IMG/VR virus record: IMGVR_UViG_3300048929_000791
Location: 1-29,833 of that record
Length of the DNA: 29,833 bases
Source: a virus
Reading direction: 5' to 3' (one strand)
Made by a program: the position numbers and the translations under genes. The notes under the pieces were generated by a model that was not told the origin of the DNA, made no database searches, and saw only the letters and a program-made list of their open reading frames with translations. Every line of letters begins with the position of its first letter. Within the stretch, counting starts at the first letter, position 1. Of this stretch, positions 1-7,295 are shown in pieces.

Positions 1-1
1 T

Positions 2-124
2 CAAAACGTTACTAAGTCAGCTTTAGCAAGTCTTAAACCAACATATAGAGGTAGTTGGGAGTATGTACCCGATGGTATGCTCGAGGGGCGTCCAATATGG
101 TTAAAGAGCAGATTTACAGAGTAA
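2..124 (+). CDS. C-terminal fragment of an unidentified plus-strand protein
   Basis: An open frame enters from the left edge and ends with TAA at 122-124. It encodes about 40 residues rich in aromatic and basic residues (…RGSWEYVPDG…, …RPIWLKSRFTE) with no internal stop. A perfect 10-bp terminator hairpin starts at the stop codon, which supports a real gene end. It is transcribed towards the phage operon. I do not recognise the family. It could be host DNA flanking the prophage or a phage lysogeny-side gene. The 5' part lies outside the window. Confidence 0.55.
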   Translation, partial: QNVTKSALASLKPTYRGSWEYVPDGMLEGRPIWLKSRFTE

Positions 125-162
125 GACCACACGTCATTATGATTGTGTGGTCTTATCTTTAT
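123..162 (+). terminator. Intrinsic terminator of the plus-strand gene ending at 124
   Basis: AAGACCACAC (123-132) pairs perfectly with GTGTGGTCTT (145-154) around a 12-nt loop and is followed by ATCTTTAT. The stem begins on the stop codon of the upstream plus-strand gene. The opposite orientation has a much poorer U-tract. Confidence 0.75.
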
Positions 163-176
163 AGAGGTTAATATAT

Positions 177-204
177 AAAAAGACCACCCTGTGTAAGAGT
201 GGCC
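177..204 (-). terminator. Intrinsic terminator of the ATPase/STAS operon
   Basis: Read on the minus strand, GGCCACTCT (204-196) pairs with AGGGTGGTC (190-182) across a 5-nt loop, with two G-U wobbles, followed by five U residues. It lies 17 bp beyond the stop of the STAS-like gene and converges with the plus-strand terminator at 123-162. Confidence 0.75.
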
Positions 205-220
205 CTTAGTGATGTTAATC

Positions 221-526
221 TTAAACATGCTGCAGTTCATTTTTTTTTGATACTTCAAATGAAAATCTTCTTCTAATAGCATCATTTATAGATTTTGATG
301 AATTAGCAAATCCTAAATGTTCTTTGATGTAATCAAAAGAGTACAGATCAAGAAGATCAATTAAAGCGGAATTTAGGAATGAAGTGGATACACTGTCAAT
401 ACCAGAAAAAGATAACACTACTTTCTGGTTTGAATGGAACTGTTTTAAAACTAGTTCTCGAATTGTATCACCATCATCATTCGTGTAACAATGATTCACG
501 TAATCACTAATTTTTATTGTTACCAT
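221..526 (-). CDS. STAS-like DUF4325 domain protein
   Basis: 101 residues starting at ATG 526-524. GAGGAGG lies 7 nt upstream, inside the Glu-rich tail of the preceding gene. Residues about 35-59 (KVVLSFSGIDSVSTSFLNSA) show the hydrophobic-strand/Ser-Ser-Phe pattern I associate with STAS-like DUF4325 proteins. The gene overlaps the end of the ATPase gene by 7 nt, so the two are very probably translationally coupled and act together. STAS domains usually bind nucleotide-dependent partner ATPases or kinases (as in SpoIIAA/SpoIIAB), so a regulatory partner of the ATPase is the natural inference. No catalytic motif is visible and the biological output is unknown. Function here is inferred, not shown. 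Confidence 0.7.
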   Translation of the reverse strand: MVTIKISDYVNHCYTNDDGDTIRELVLKQFHSNQKVVLSFSGIDSVSTSFLNSALIDLLDLYSFDYIKEHLGFANSSKSINDAIRRRFSFEVSKKNELQHV

Positions 527-1410
527 TCGTAATCCTCCTCTTCTTCTAATATATTTTCGATTGTGTCAGTTCTTAAGTTTATTTCAATTAATGTGCCAGG
601 ATAGAACACAGATGTTGTTATGTTTTTTAGTTTAATATCATCATTTGCATATATACAATTTAATATACCACAGTTTGAGTGTATGTAAACATCGCCACCG
701 TTGTTTTTAACAACATTATTTATCAAAGTGTCTAATCCCGCTCCCCTGTTTCTTGGAGTGCTTTTTGTAGAGAAACCTCTTTCCGTTGCCTTCTCTATCG
801 CTTCTGCATCACTAAGTTGAGGAAAACTTTTTTTGATATTATACGGTATGCCAACACCAAAATCAGATATAGCTATAGAAACCGTATTTTTACTAGGATA
901 ATGTTGAATAAACGCACTTCCTATTTGTTGTTTAGAGTGATCGCTAATGTTGTTGAATATTTCTAATAAGCACATCTTTATGTCAGCAAGAGATCTGACA
1001 TTAACTCTAATTTTTCCAGCTAACCATTGTGCCACTTTATCAGACCATTGATAACTGGTTTCTAACCTTACTAATTCTAAAGGAATTGTAGTCCCACGAA
1101 CAGCAGCATTCTCTCTAATTGTCTTTTTTAAATAATGTTTAAAGTATTGGGAATCGTCTAAAAACCGCAATGACTTATTTTTGATAAATTCTTTATGAGG
1201 AGGACAACTGTATCTAACTTTTACATTATTATAAATTAGCCAATGTGTGATATTGCTTAATACTGTAATTCCAGATGGTTCAATAAATCCCAAGCTATCA
1301 AATATAAAATTAATTTTAGGTGATTTAGGTTGCAGATTATCATCAACAACTTGTTCAATCAATTCATACATTGAGTGCCTATTTAAATGAGATGGCAACT
1401 GTACATCCAC
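520..1410 (-). CDS. GHKL (HATPase) family ATP-binding protein with STAS-like N-terminus
   Basis: 296 residues, GTG start at 1410-1408 with GAGGAG 8 nt upstream. The N-terminal part (about 32-60) has a β-strand followed by FDSLGFIEPSGITVL, which resembles the core of a STAS fold. The C-terminal half carries GHKL motifs: N-box LLEIFNNISDHS (148-159), G1 box DFGVGIP (183-189), G2 region ending GAGL (223-226) and a late GTLIEI strand. No phospho-acceptor His/dimerisation helix of a classic sensor kinase is seen, so it looks more like an anti-sigma/SpoIIAB-type ATPase. The last residues are very acidic (EEEEDYEW). It is the first gene of a two-gene operon downstream of an SOS-type promoter and after the phage lysis cassette, a typical lysogenic-conversion ('moron') position. 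Confidence 0.75.
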   Translation of the reverse strand: MDVQLPSHLNRHSMYELIEQVVDDNLQPKSPKINFIFDSLGFIEPSGITVLSNITHWLIYNNVKVRYSCPPHKEFIKNKSLRFLDDSQYFKHYLKKTIRENAAVRGTTIPLELVRLETSYQWSDKVAQWLAGKIRVNVRSLADIKMCLLEIFNNISDHSKQQIGSAFIQHYPSKNTVSIAISDFGVGIPYNIKKSFPQLSDAEAIEKATERGFSTKSTPRNRGAGLDTLINNVVKNNGGDVYIHSNCGILNCIYANDDIKLKNITTSVFYPGTLIEINLRTDTIENILEEEEDYEW

Positions 1411-1445
1411 TTAGCAAACTCCTCTTTTCACATGATATAAGGAAA

Positions 1446-1473
1446 ATTATACCACGCATCAAGAGATATTCAA
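1446..1473 (-). promoter_or_regulatory. Proximal sigma-A-type promoter of the ATPase/STAS operon
   Basis: On the minus strand, TTGAAT (1473-1468), a 16-bp spacer and a perfect TATAAT (1451-1446) lie about 36 bp before the GTG start. It would give an mRNA with a ~30-nt leader that lacks the 8-codon ORF. It carries no LexA box, so it could supply basal expression in the lysogen. Confidence 0.55.
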
Positions 1474-1501
1474 TAATAATTATAGTCCTGTAGAACTACT
1501 G

Positions 1502-1528
1502 TTACACATAGTATGCTGTCTTTATCAT
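1502..1528 (-). CDS. Putative 8-codon leader peptide
   Basis: ATG at 1528-1526 is preceded by a near-perfect Shine-Dalgarno AAGGAGGTG (1543-1535) at 6-nt spacing. The frame encodes MIKTAYYV and stops with TAA. It is the first reading frame on the transcript from the SOS-type promoter at 1552-1580. A small hairpin (TAGTTCT…AGGACTA, about 1495-1480) follows before the second promoter. It could be a regulatory leader, a peptide, or the remnant of a truncated gene; only the very strong ribosome site argues for translation. Confidence 0.4.
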   Translation of the reverse strand: MIKTAYYV

Positions 1529-1551
1529 TTTTGACACCTCCTTATATTTCT

Positions 1552-1580
1552 ATTATATAGAACACATGTTCCCATTTCAA
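1552..1580 (-). promoter_or_regulatory. Strong sigma-A-type promoter with an embedded LexA (SOS) box
   Basis: Minus strand: TTGAAA (1580-1575), a 17-bp spacer and TATAAT (1557-1552). The spacer contains GAACATGTGTTC (1571-1560), which matches the Gram-positive LexA/DinR core GAAC-N4-GTTC with the expected purine/pyrimidine positions. A repressor bound here would block RNA polymerase. It drives the 8-codon leader and then the ATPase/STAS pair. The promoter follows directly after the late-operon terminator, making the operon an independent unit. Confidence 0.75.
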
Positions 1581-1584
1581 GAAA

Positions 1585-1617
1585 TAAAAAAGCCCCCAAC
1601 CATTTAAGGTCAGGGGC
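1585..1617 (-). terminator. Intrinsic terminator ending the late/lysis operon
   Basis: On the minus strand GCCCCTGACC (1617-1608) pairs along its whole length with GGTTGGGGGC (1601-1592), with two G-U pairs and a 6-nt loop, and is followed by six U residues. It starts 8 bp past the amidase stop codon. Confidence 0.9.
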
Positions 1618-1624
1618 TTCGCTG

Positions 1625-2410
1625 TTACGAATTAACTTTAGGTTGTCCAGATGCTACACGTAAGGCATCCGCTATACGTCCAATACGGTCTTTTGTTGTT
1701 TGGTCTGTAGCTTCTTCCCACGCTTTTTTAAGATAGTCTATAGCGGCGTTTGCGTGCGTTACAGATAGAGTGTATTTTTGTTCTGACACTTTAACCCCTC
1801 CATTTTTAATGCGGTCTACCTCTGCCTTTACAGCAGGGACAAAGCCTTTATTAGCCGCTACCTTTGTATTGCCATCACCCCAAAATAAAGTGCCTGGGCA
1901 TGTCTTACTTGACTTGCCTTGTACATAATCCCCTAACCATGTGCCACTTGCTGTATACCAAGCGTGATAAACGATATGGGACGTATCTACAGGTATATTT
2001 AGTTTGATAGCTAGACAAGCATACAAGTGCGTTACAGCCTGTTTCTGTGCCGCTGTCATGATGTTACCGCCCTTATCAAAGTTACCTATAATCTCTACGC
2101 ATAGTGCGCCTGTGTTGGCTCCTTTAATGCCAGCAGGGGTTTTATTTAAGTCACGATCTAAACTAATAGCTATCTTTCCATCCTCAAATACTGTGATGTT
2201 TTGCCCTGTTGCGCTCCATCCATTACGCAAATGAGTGTTACGCATACCTTCCAAGCATTTAAAATGGTCTTGGTTAACTCTAGTAGAGTAATTGGGTAAC
2301 CACGTATGGTGAACCTGCAGTTTTGTTATAGGACGTGTAATCTTTTGGTTATCAAGCCACCCTTTAAATTCGGATGGATCCATTAATAAGAAGTTGCCTT
2401 TAGTAATCAC
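1625..2410 (-). CDS. Endolysin: N-acetylmuramoyl-L-alanine amidase (Amidase_2)
   Basis: 261 residues. It should cleave the amide bond between N-acetylmuramic acid and the stem peptide, lysing the host at the end of infection. Zinc ligands of the Amidase_2/PGRP fold are apparent: His34 or His35 in LQVHHTW, His149 in HIVYHAW and Cys171 in KTCPG. The catalytic domain spans about 20-200. The remaining 60 residues are helical and charged (…AAIDYLKKAWEEATD…) and probably serve as a wall-binding or linker tail. The GTG start at 2410-2408 overlaps the holin stop as GTGA, so translation is coupled to the holin. No signal peptide is visible, which fits export through the holin. A terminator follows directly. 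Confidence 0.9.
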   Translation of the reverse strand: MITKGNFLLMDPSEFKGWLDNQKITRPITKLQVHHTWLPNYSTRVNQDHFKCLEGMRNTHLRNGWSATGQNITVFEDGKIAISLDRDLNKTPAGIKGANTGALCVEIIGNFDKGGNIMTAAQKQAVTHLYACLAIKLNIPVDTSHIVYHAWYTASGTWLGDYVQGKSSKTCPGTLFWGDGNTKVAANKGFVPAVKAEVDRIKNGGVKVSEQKYTLSVTHANAAIDYLKKAWEEATDQTTKDRIGRIADALRVASGQPKVNS

Positions 2411-2805
2411 TTGCGATCACCAGACTTCCCTTTCAGGACTTCAACCATTTGCACAATAGCTGGTGGTATAGGTGCGCCAAGCTTGCCTCCATTTTCAATG
2501 ATGCTCAATACCTCGTTTGCGATATAAAAATAAGCCGCCGCATCACGAAACATATGAGCATCACCTAAGATACCATCCACTAAATGTGCTACAGCTACCA
2601 TTGCAAAAATAAAAACTTTACGGGCAATGCCGATCATACCTACTTTACTTTTTAATTCCCCTGCTGATCCAGCCGCCGCTACTCCTGTTAAAAAGTCCAC
2701 CACTACAAATACAAGTAATGCACTAAGCACACCAGACCAACCACCAAATAAATACGTTGTGACACTTACTGTAAAGGCTCCTAACCATTTTAAAACTTCA
2801 TTCAT
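2407..2805 (-). CDS. Holin, phage_holin_4-type
   Basis: 132 residues with three predicted membrane segments, near 5-22, 25-47 and 60-82, and a polar C-terminus (KGKSGDRK). The pattern FVVVDFLTG…SAGELKSKVG…RKVFIFAMVAVAHLVD is characteristic of the phi-Cp1/TcdE-like holin family. It should oligomerise in the cytoplasmic membrane and set the time of lysis. ATG at 2805-2803 has AAGGGG 7 nt upstream. The amidase start overlaps its stop, forming the classic two-gene lysis cassette. Confidence 0.88.
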   Translation of the reverse strand: MNEVLKWLGAFTVSVTTYLFGGWSGVLSALLVFVVVDFLTGVAAAGSAGELKSKVGMIGIARKVFIFAMVAVAHLVDGILGDAHMFRDAAAYFYIANEVLSIIENGGKLGAPIPPAIVQMVEVLKGKSGDRK

Positions 2806-2827
2806 GTATAAACCCCTTCTCTCTATT

Positions 2828-2857
2828 AAAATAGCCCAAGAGCGACGCTCTCAGGCT
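2828..2857 (-). terminator. Terminator/attenuator between ejection genes and lysis cassette
   Basis: Minus strand AGCCTGAGAGC (2857-2847) pairs with GCTCTTGGGCT (2843-2833), 11 bp with two wobbles and a 3-nt loop, followed by ATTTTAAT. The U-tract is short, so partial read-through into the holin gene is likely. I see no convincing promoter between it and the holin. Confidence 0.65.
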
Positions 2858-2859
2858 TG

Positions 2860-5800
2860 TTACTTCTTCATATATTTGTTTGCTAGTTCGTTACCCGTTT
2901 CTGCGTAGTTGTTTATTTTTTCTTGGAGTTCTCGTAAACGGTCACGTTTTGTCGCATTACTCATATCGGTATCGTTTTGTACGTCTCTGATTTCTTTGCG
3001 CACACTTGACATGCTTTTACTTATCTTATTCATTCGTTTTCGTAGTGGATCGCTATACCAATCAGGTAATTTTTTAAATTCTCTGTCCGCATATGCTTGA
3101 TCAAGCTTATCTTTGTTTTCATAAAATTTACTTGATAAATCGTTGCTAAACGTTGAATCAGCTACCATTGTGCTTGCAAGGGATGAACCTAGATCACCAC
3201 CAGGAGTAAGTAACGGTAATGCTAATTGACCTAAACCGCCTGTATATTGTTTTAATAGATAATCTATTTTTTTAGGCGAGTATCCAAGCATCTCGCCTAG
3301 CTTGATTGCTGGTGTTGATGTTTTGGCATCTGACTGTAATTCAGGGGATAAACGCTCTAAGTTACCTGGAACAATTGGCGATCCGTTCCATGATTTATTG
3401 GCTACTGTTTGTACAGCAGCACCAAAAATCGTATCATTTAACACTCCTGAAATTACGTCTTTGCCATCAACTAAACCTTTTATGCCAGGAGGCAATAACG
3501 TATCTTTTAACCTGTCTGCAAAGTCCCTAAAGGCGTCGGGGTCTTCCTCGTAAAACGCACGCATAAGACGTTCGGGAAGGTCTGCAAACACTGTTCCTTG
3601 CTCCTGAGGTTTGGCGATTTTCAGGAACTTTCCATTTCCTAAAGGGATGTTAAAGAAAGCATCCTTTGTGCGATTGCTCAGCTTTTGATAATCTGGGTTG
3701 TCATAGTTAAGTGCATATAAAGCCATGGCAGGCAAAGACATAGATAAGGCCGTTTTAGTTAATGCTTTTACAGGATTATCTTTGTATACACGTGCGATTT
3801 GATCCATCCCCTGTAAAGCAGCGTTGAAATATGGAAAAACCTTATCAAATTGTCTAGTTAATGTTCCTCTACGTTTAAAGTTAGTAGTTACGTCTTGGGC
3901 AGCGTATAAAGCCTTTTGGATGTCTCCCGACATTTTTCCAGTACGCTTAAATTCCGCTAATCTCGGAGCAACCTCCACAGCATTAAGAAAGTTTTCATAT
4001 GCTCTGTATCCCTTTGGTAACGCTCCTTTAAGTGGATTGTTATTGGGTAGGATAGCCCCCTTGCTTTGCGCCATTAAATTACGATTAGCAGCGATAGGCG
4101 AAGCGTGGCCACCACCGATATTTAAATATTGTTTATAGGCATCCTTTTTAAATAAGGTTTCATATGCCGCTGCAATCAAATCACCTGCAAACTTAATGGG
4201 ATTGCTGGTTGTTTTTGATGCAATATATGCTTGTGGAATGTCTCTAAATAAATTTCGTGTCAATGAAAACACTGGGTTACTCCCAGTTGTTAAGTTCTTC
4301 ATTACATTTGTAAGACTACCGACCTTATCAAGCAACCAAACTCCTTGTTCTGGCCCTAATGCTGTGATTGCGTTTAGCAATGCTTGGTCTTTGATCTTAA
4401 CGTGTACCGGTTCACCGTTTACCAAGACTCGAACAATATTGTCTCTATCTAGTCTTGTTTTTTGGAATCCTGCATCAAAATCACTTGCAAATCTATCCAG
4501 CACCTCATCTATTCCATCGCCGTCCAAAAGCATCTTTGTAATGTCATCTACCTTTTCGGGCTGTTTAACAATCTCCGCCCAATCAGCAAACGCTTCTGGA
4601 TTTGCTTCGATGTTTTTAACATACTGTTGCATTACCTTGTTTCGCTTAGCCGTTTTAACAAAAGCGTCTACGTTTTCAATAGTTGCTTCAATAGGGCTGA
4701 TGATCTTCTGCTGTCCTCCGCCTTTGCTGTATCCCTTGATAGGCACGCTTTGACCGCCGAAACCTTGCTTGGATTTGGTTATTCCTCTACTTCCTTTTTC
4801 AAGCTCTGTAAAGGATCGCTTGTTAGGCACGTAGTAAGGGTTAGCGTCAAACATGGCTTGTGCTTGTTGCGGTGTAATAATCCCCTCGTCAACCATCCAA
4901 GTTTGTACCATGTTGCGATTAAATTCATATAGCTTGTCAGCGGTGTCTCTGAACTCAGGGAACATCGCTTCATACTCTGCCACTTTCTGCGATCCATATT
5001 CAGGCGTCCAATTAAGAGAGTCCCTAAATACTTTTTCACCACGTTCGGCACGAGTAATGGCGTGCTTGTTCAAAAGATAGTCCTCAAAGTCAACATAGAT
5101 GTTTTTGTATTTGGTTCCTTGTTGCTTGGGTAATCCCTTTAAAATATCCTTTAAGCTCTCCCCGACCACATTCCCGTTTGCATCAACAAGACCATCCGTA
5201 ATAATTCGCTTAGAAATCACATCTGCCCCACGACTTCCCAACGCTAATGTATGAGTGCGTTGTGATGCTGGTAACTCTTTGCCCATAATCTGTTCCAACA
5301 TTTTATCCTGTTGGTTAAGTGGATTAAGATCATCAAATAAGGCTGTATACATTTTATTCAGCCAATTAGTTAATGATTTAGGTTCCTTGACTTGTCTTGT
5401 GGTTAATTGGCTACGTGTATCTGTACTAAGGCTATCATAGGGTTTGATCTTGGAGTTTGGCATGATACCTATGCCTGTTTGCTCCTGAAATTGTCCTGGT
5501 CTTAAAATAGGTTGCGCGTTTGGATCAAATGCAGGTAATTCAGGTTGTGCAGGAGCTATTAGCGCGTTATCTGTTTGATTGCTTATAGTTGATGTTGGTC
5601 TTTCTACAACGGCGTTAGAGGGCAATTCTGTGTTTCTAGCAACCTGACCAATTCCTTTATCAACCGCATTGCCTCCACCTTTTATAAGTCGCTTAATCCC
5701 AGATGCAACAGCAGGCACAGCACCACCCAATCCTGCGCCAAATGCACTACCTAATAAAGCTGATTCAGCAAGTTCACTATTAGTGCGTTCGGGATTCATT

Positions 5801-6663
5801 TGTAAGTCTAAAGCAGGCGATTGCAACCCTCCTGCTAAACCTTCCCTTACAACACCACTTGCCACGGCGTTAGTGGTATTAGGATTCATTACCTTTCCTA
5901 ATCCATTTGCTAAGCCACGCTCAACCGCTGATCCCACTCTAGTTCCTTGTATTAGTGCGTCAGCCGCTTTATAAGGAGCGACCAAGGGACCACTACCAAT
6001 AGGCGCGCCTGTGGGCTGTGCCACTGACATTAACGACCTAATAATATCCGTTGTTTTATCCAATGCTTTATTCCCTGTTGATTCCCGAATAACCATGTTG
6101 TCATCAGATGGTAATGATCTTGTTATGGTACGCCCTACAGGGTTTCCGTAAAAAGCCCAATCAATAGCATTAGGAACGGCATTTACCCAATCTGGATTTC
6201 CGTCTAACTCCCTCTCTTGTATCCTTCTCTCATATTCTGTTTTAGGTGTTAGGTTACGTCCGAACGCTTGATTCTGTTGCAATAGATTAGCTACTGGATC
6301 ATTATTTCTCTGCAGCATATTAGGAACAGAATTACTAACAGAAGATGCAGGCGGCGAACCTGCATCCATGCGACTGATTGGGTTAAAGTTTGATGAGTCT
6401 ATATAATTTCTAGCTTGCGCTTCTTTTTGTGCTTTGTCTTTTGCTGCCTGTTCTCTTAATCCAAACAGGTTAACGGGGTTTAGTATTTCTTTAGCTATAC
6501 GTTCGTTTTGTTGTTTCTCTAGTGAACGTTTTTCTTGGGCTGCGCGCGAAGCGGCGGTACGTTTGTTTACGGGCTGTGATGTACTGATATTATCCATTTC
6601 ACCACTTAAGATTTTACGCTTAAACTCACGCCCTAGCTCTCTACCTTCTTTTGGTGATAACAT
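2860..6663 (-). CDS. Very large internal virion / DNA-ejection protein (polyvalent-type, LPD38-like)
   Basis: 1267 residues, the largest product in the window. ATG at 6663-6661 shares one base with the stop of the lysozyme gene (TAATG), and GGGGAG lies 9 nt upstream. The N-terminal ~350 residues are Q/N/P-rich and low complexity, with a glycine/alanine hydrophobic stretch near 300-330 (SAFGAGLGGAVPAVASGIKR) that could insert in a membrane. The region around 900-1020 (…FPYFNAALQGMDQIARVYKD…, …FFNIPLGNGKFLKIAKP) resembles the 'large polyvalent protein-associated' LPD38 domain of phage proteins injected with DNA. The C-terminus is a charged coiled coil. Its place after the tail genes and beside a lysozyme mirrors T7 gp15/gp16-type ejection proteins. 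The domain name is from memory; the role is inference. Confidence 0.75.
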   Translation of the reverse strand: MLSPKEGRELGREFKRKILSGEMDNISTSQPVNKRTAASRAAQEKRSLEKQQNERIAKEILNPVNLFGLREQAAKDKAQKEAQARNYIDSSNFNPISRMDAGSPPASSVSNSVPNMLQRNNDPVANLLQQNQAFGRNLTPKTEYERRIQERELDGNPDWVNAVPNAIDWAFYGNPVGRTITRSLPSDDNMVIRESTGNKALDKTTDIIRSLMSVAQPTGAPIGSGPLVAPYKAADALIQGTRVGSAVERGLANGLGKVMNPNTTNAVASGVVREGLAGGLQSPALDLQMNPERTNSELAESALLGSAFGAGLGGAVPAVASGIKRLIKGGGNAVDKGIGQVARNTELPSNAVVERPTSTISNQTDNALIAPAQPELPAFDPNAQPILRPGQFQEQTGIGIMPNSKIKPYDSLSTDTRSQLTTRQVKEPKSLTNWLNKMYTALFDDLNPLNQQDKMLEQIMGKELPASQRTHTLALGSRGADVISKRIITDGLVDANGNVVGESLKDILKGLPKQQGTKYKNIYVDFEDYLLNKHAITRAERGEKVFRDSLNWTPEYGSQKVAEYEAMFPEFRDTADKLYEFNRNMVQTWMVDEGIITPQQAQAMFDANPYYVPNKRSFTELEKGSRGITKSKQGFGGQSVPIKGYSKGGGQQKIISPIEATIENVDAFVKTAKRNKVMQQYVKNIEANPEAFADWAEIVKQPEKVDDITKMLLDGDGIDEVLDRFASDFDAGFQKTRLDRDNIVRVLVNGEPVHVKIKDQALLNAITALGPEQGVWLLDKVGSLTNVMKNLTTGSNPVFSLTRNLFRDIPQAYIASKTTSNPIKFAGDLIAAAYETLFKKDAYKQYLNIGGGHASPIAANRNLMAQSKGAILPNNNPLKGALPKGYRAYENFLNAVEVAPRLAEFKRTGKMSGDIQKALYAAQDVTTNFKRRGTLTRQFDKVFPYFNAALQGMDQIARVYKDNPVKALTKTALSMSLPAMALYALNYDNPDYQKLSNRTKDAFFNIPLGNGKFLKIAKPQEQGTVFADLPERLMRAFYEEDPDAFRDFADRLKDTLLPPGIKGLVDGKDVISGVLNDTIFGAAVQTVANKSWNGSPIVPGNLERLSPELQSDAKTSTPAIKLGEMLGYSPKKIDYLLKQYTGGLGQLALPLLTPGGDLGSSLASTMVADSTFSNDLSSKFYENKDKLDQAYADREFKKLPDWYSDPLRKRMNKISKSMSSVRKEIRDVQNDTDMSNATKRDRLRELQEKINNYAETGNELANKYMKK

Positions 6664-7250
6664 TAGTAACCACTCCCCAGCATTTTAAATGCGTCTTTCA
6701 ATTCAGACTTAAATCGATTTACTACACCCTTACGAACTGCTTCTGATGATGAAGGGAAATATTTTTTTCCGTTATTAGCCGATCTTTCTTGGTATACCCT
6801 TCTAATAATTTCAGCATCAGACATACTTGGTGTAACACCAGCATTCCTCAAAATTTTATTTGCTCCACTCTGTCCATGTTGTACTGCAGTACTCCATATA
6901 GCGTTCTGAACAGCTATTGAACGGTTGTTTACATCTAAACCAGTGCTTTTTTTAATTGATGCTACAGCAGGTGAATAAAATCTTTGCTGTATAAAATCAT
7001 GCTGATATTTCTCAAAACTCCCTACAGATGCAGCCCGTTTCCACGCTTTATCAAAATCGGTAGAACCTACGGTTTTGCCTGCAAACAGTTCGTAAATAGT
7101 GGGATTTGCAACACGCAAGTAGTTTACAAATGACTGTGCTGATCCTGTATTTTTAGTGAGTTGATACAATCCGTAGCTAGCACCACCTGGGTCACCCTTC
7201 GTTCGGCTGATCGTTGCAGAGTTACCACTAGCTTCATACTTTCTTGACAA
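6663..7250 (-). CDS. Virion-associated peptidoglycan hydrolase (lysozyme-like)
   Basis: 195 residues from a TTG at 7250-7248, the only usable start in this frame. The opening LSRKYEASGN…GDPGGASYGLYQL matches the glutamate-containing lysozyme/transglycosylase-like domain of VgrG-related and phage tail-tip proteins. Glu6 is the candidate catalytic acid, and the GDPGG-SYG-YQL signature is strong. It probably opens a local hole in the wall during DNA injection. The domain appears to begin upstream of the TTG (GAIGQ precedes LSRKYE in the same open frame). That same frame is entered by a -1 slip at the end of the 494-aa gene, so this product may be made as a fusion (see the frameshift site). GGAG 11 nt before TTG is a possible but hairpin-buried ribosome site. 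The stop overlaps the next gene. Confidence 0.75.
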   Translation of the reverse strand: MSRKYEASGNSATISRTKGDPGGASYGLYQLTKNTGSAQSFVNYLRVANPTIYELFAGKTVGSTDFDKAWKRAASVGSFEKYQHDFIQQRFYSPAVASIKKSTGLDVNNRSIAVQNAIWSTAVQHGQSGANKILRNAGVTPSMSDAEIIRRVYQERSANNGKKYFPSSSEAVRKGVVNRFKSELKDAFKMLGSGY

Positions 7251-7258
7251 TTGCCCAA

Positions 7259-7295
7259 TAGCTCCATTGGTGGTTTTGGAGCTAGTTAGTTTTTT
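7259..7295 (-). promoter_or_regulatory. Candidate -1 programmed frameshift site (A AAA AAC + stem-loop)
   Basis: Reading minus, the 494-aa gene ends TCA AAA AAC TAA. Positions 7295-7289 form the canonical slippery heptamer A AAA AAC in the correct phase, followed at once by the 0-frame stop (7288-7286). Four bases after the heptamer a perfect 7-bp stem begins: TAGCTCC (7284-7278) with GGAGCTA (7265-7259) and a 12-nt loop. After a -1 shift the ribosome reads CTA ACT AGC… into the lysozyme frame with no stop, giving a ~700-residue fusion. The spacer is slightly short compared with classic sites. The stem also hides the GGAG of the TTG start. Confidence 0.6.

Noticed and set aside
1-285. A 94-residue minus-strand frame reaching the left edge
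   Set aside because: It runs through two terminators and antisense to a better-supported plus-strand gene end, and has no ribosome site.
4196-4753. A long plus-strand frame (185 residues) inside the 1267-aa gene
   Set aside because: It is a shadow of the opposite-strand gene, with no ribosome site and no domain pattern.
7259-7284. An H-type pseudoknot downstream of the slippery site
   Set aside because: CCAAT in the loop can pair with ATTGG just after the stem, but this leaves no nucleotides to cross stem 1, so it is sterically unlikely; the two pairings are alternatives.
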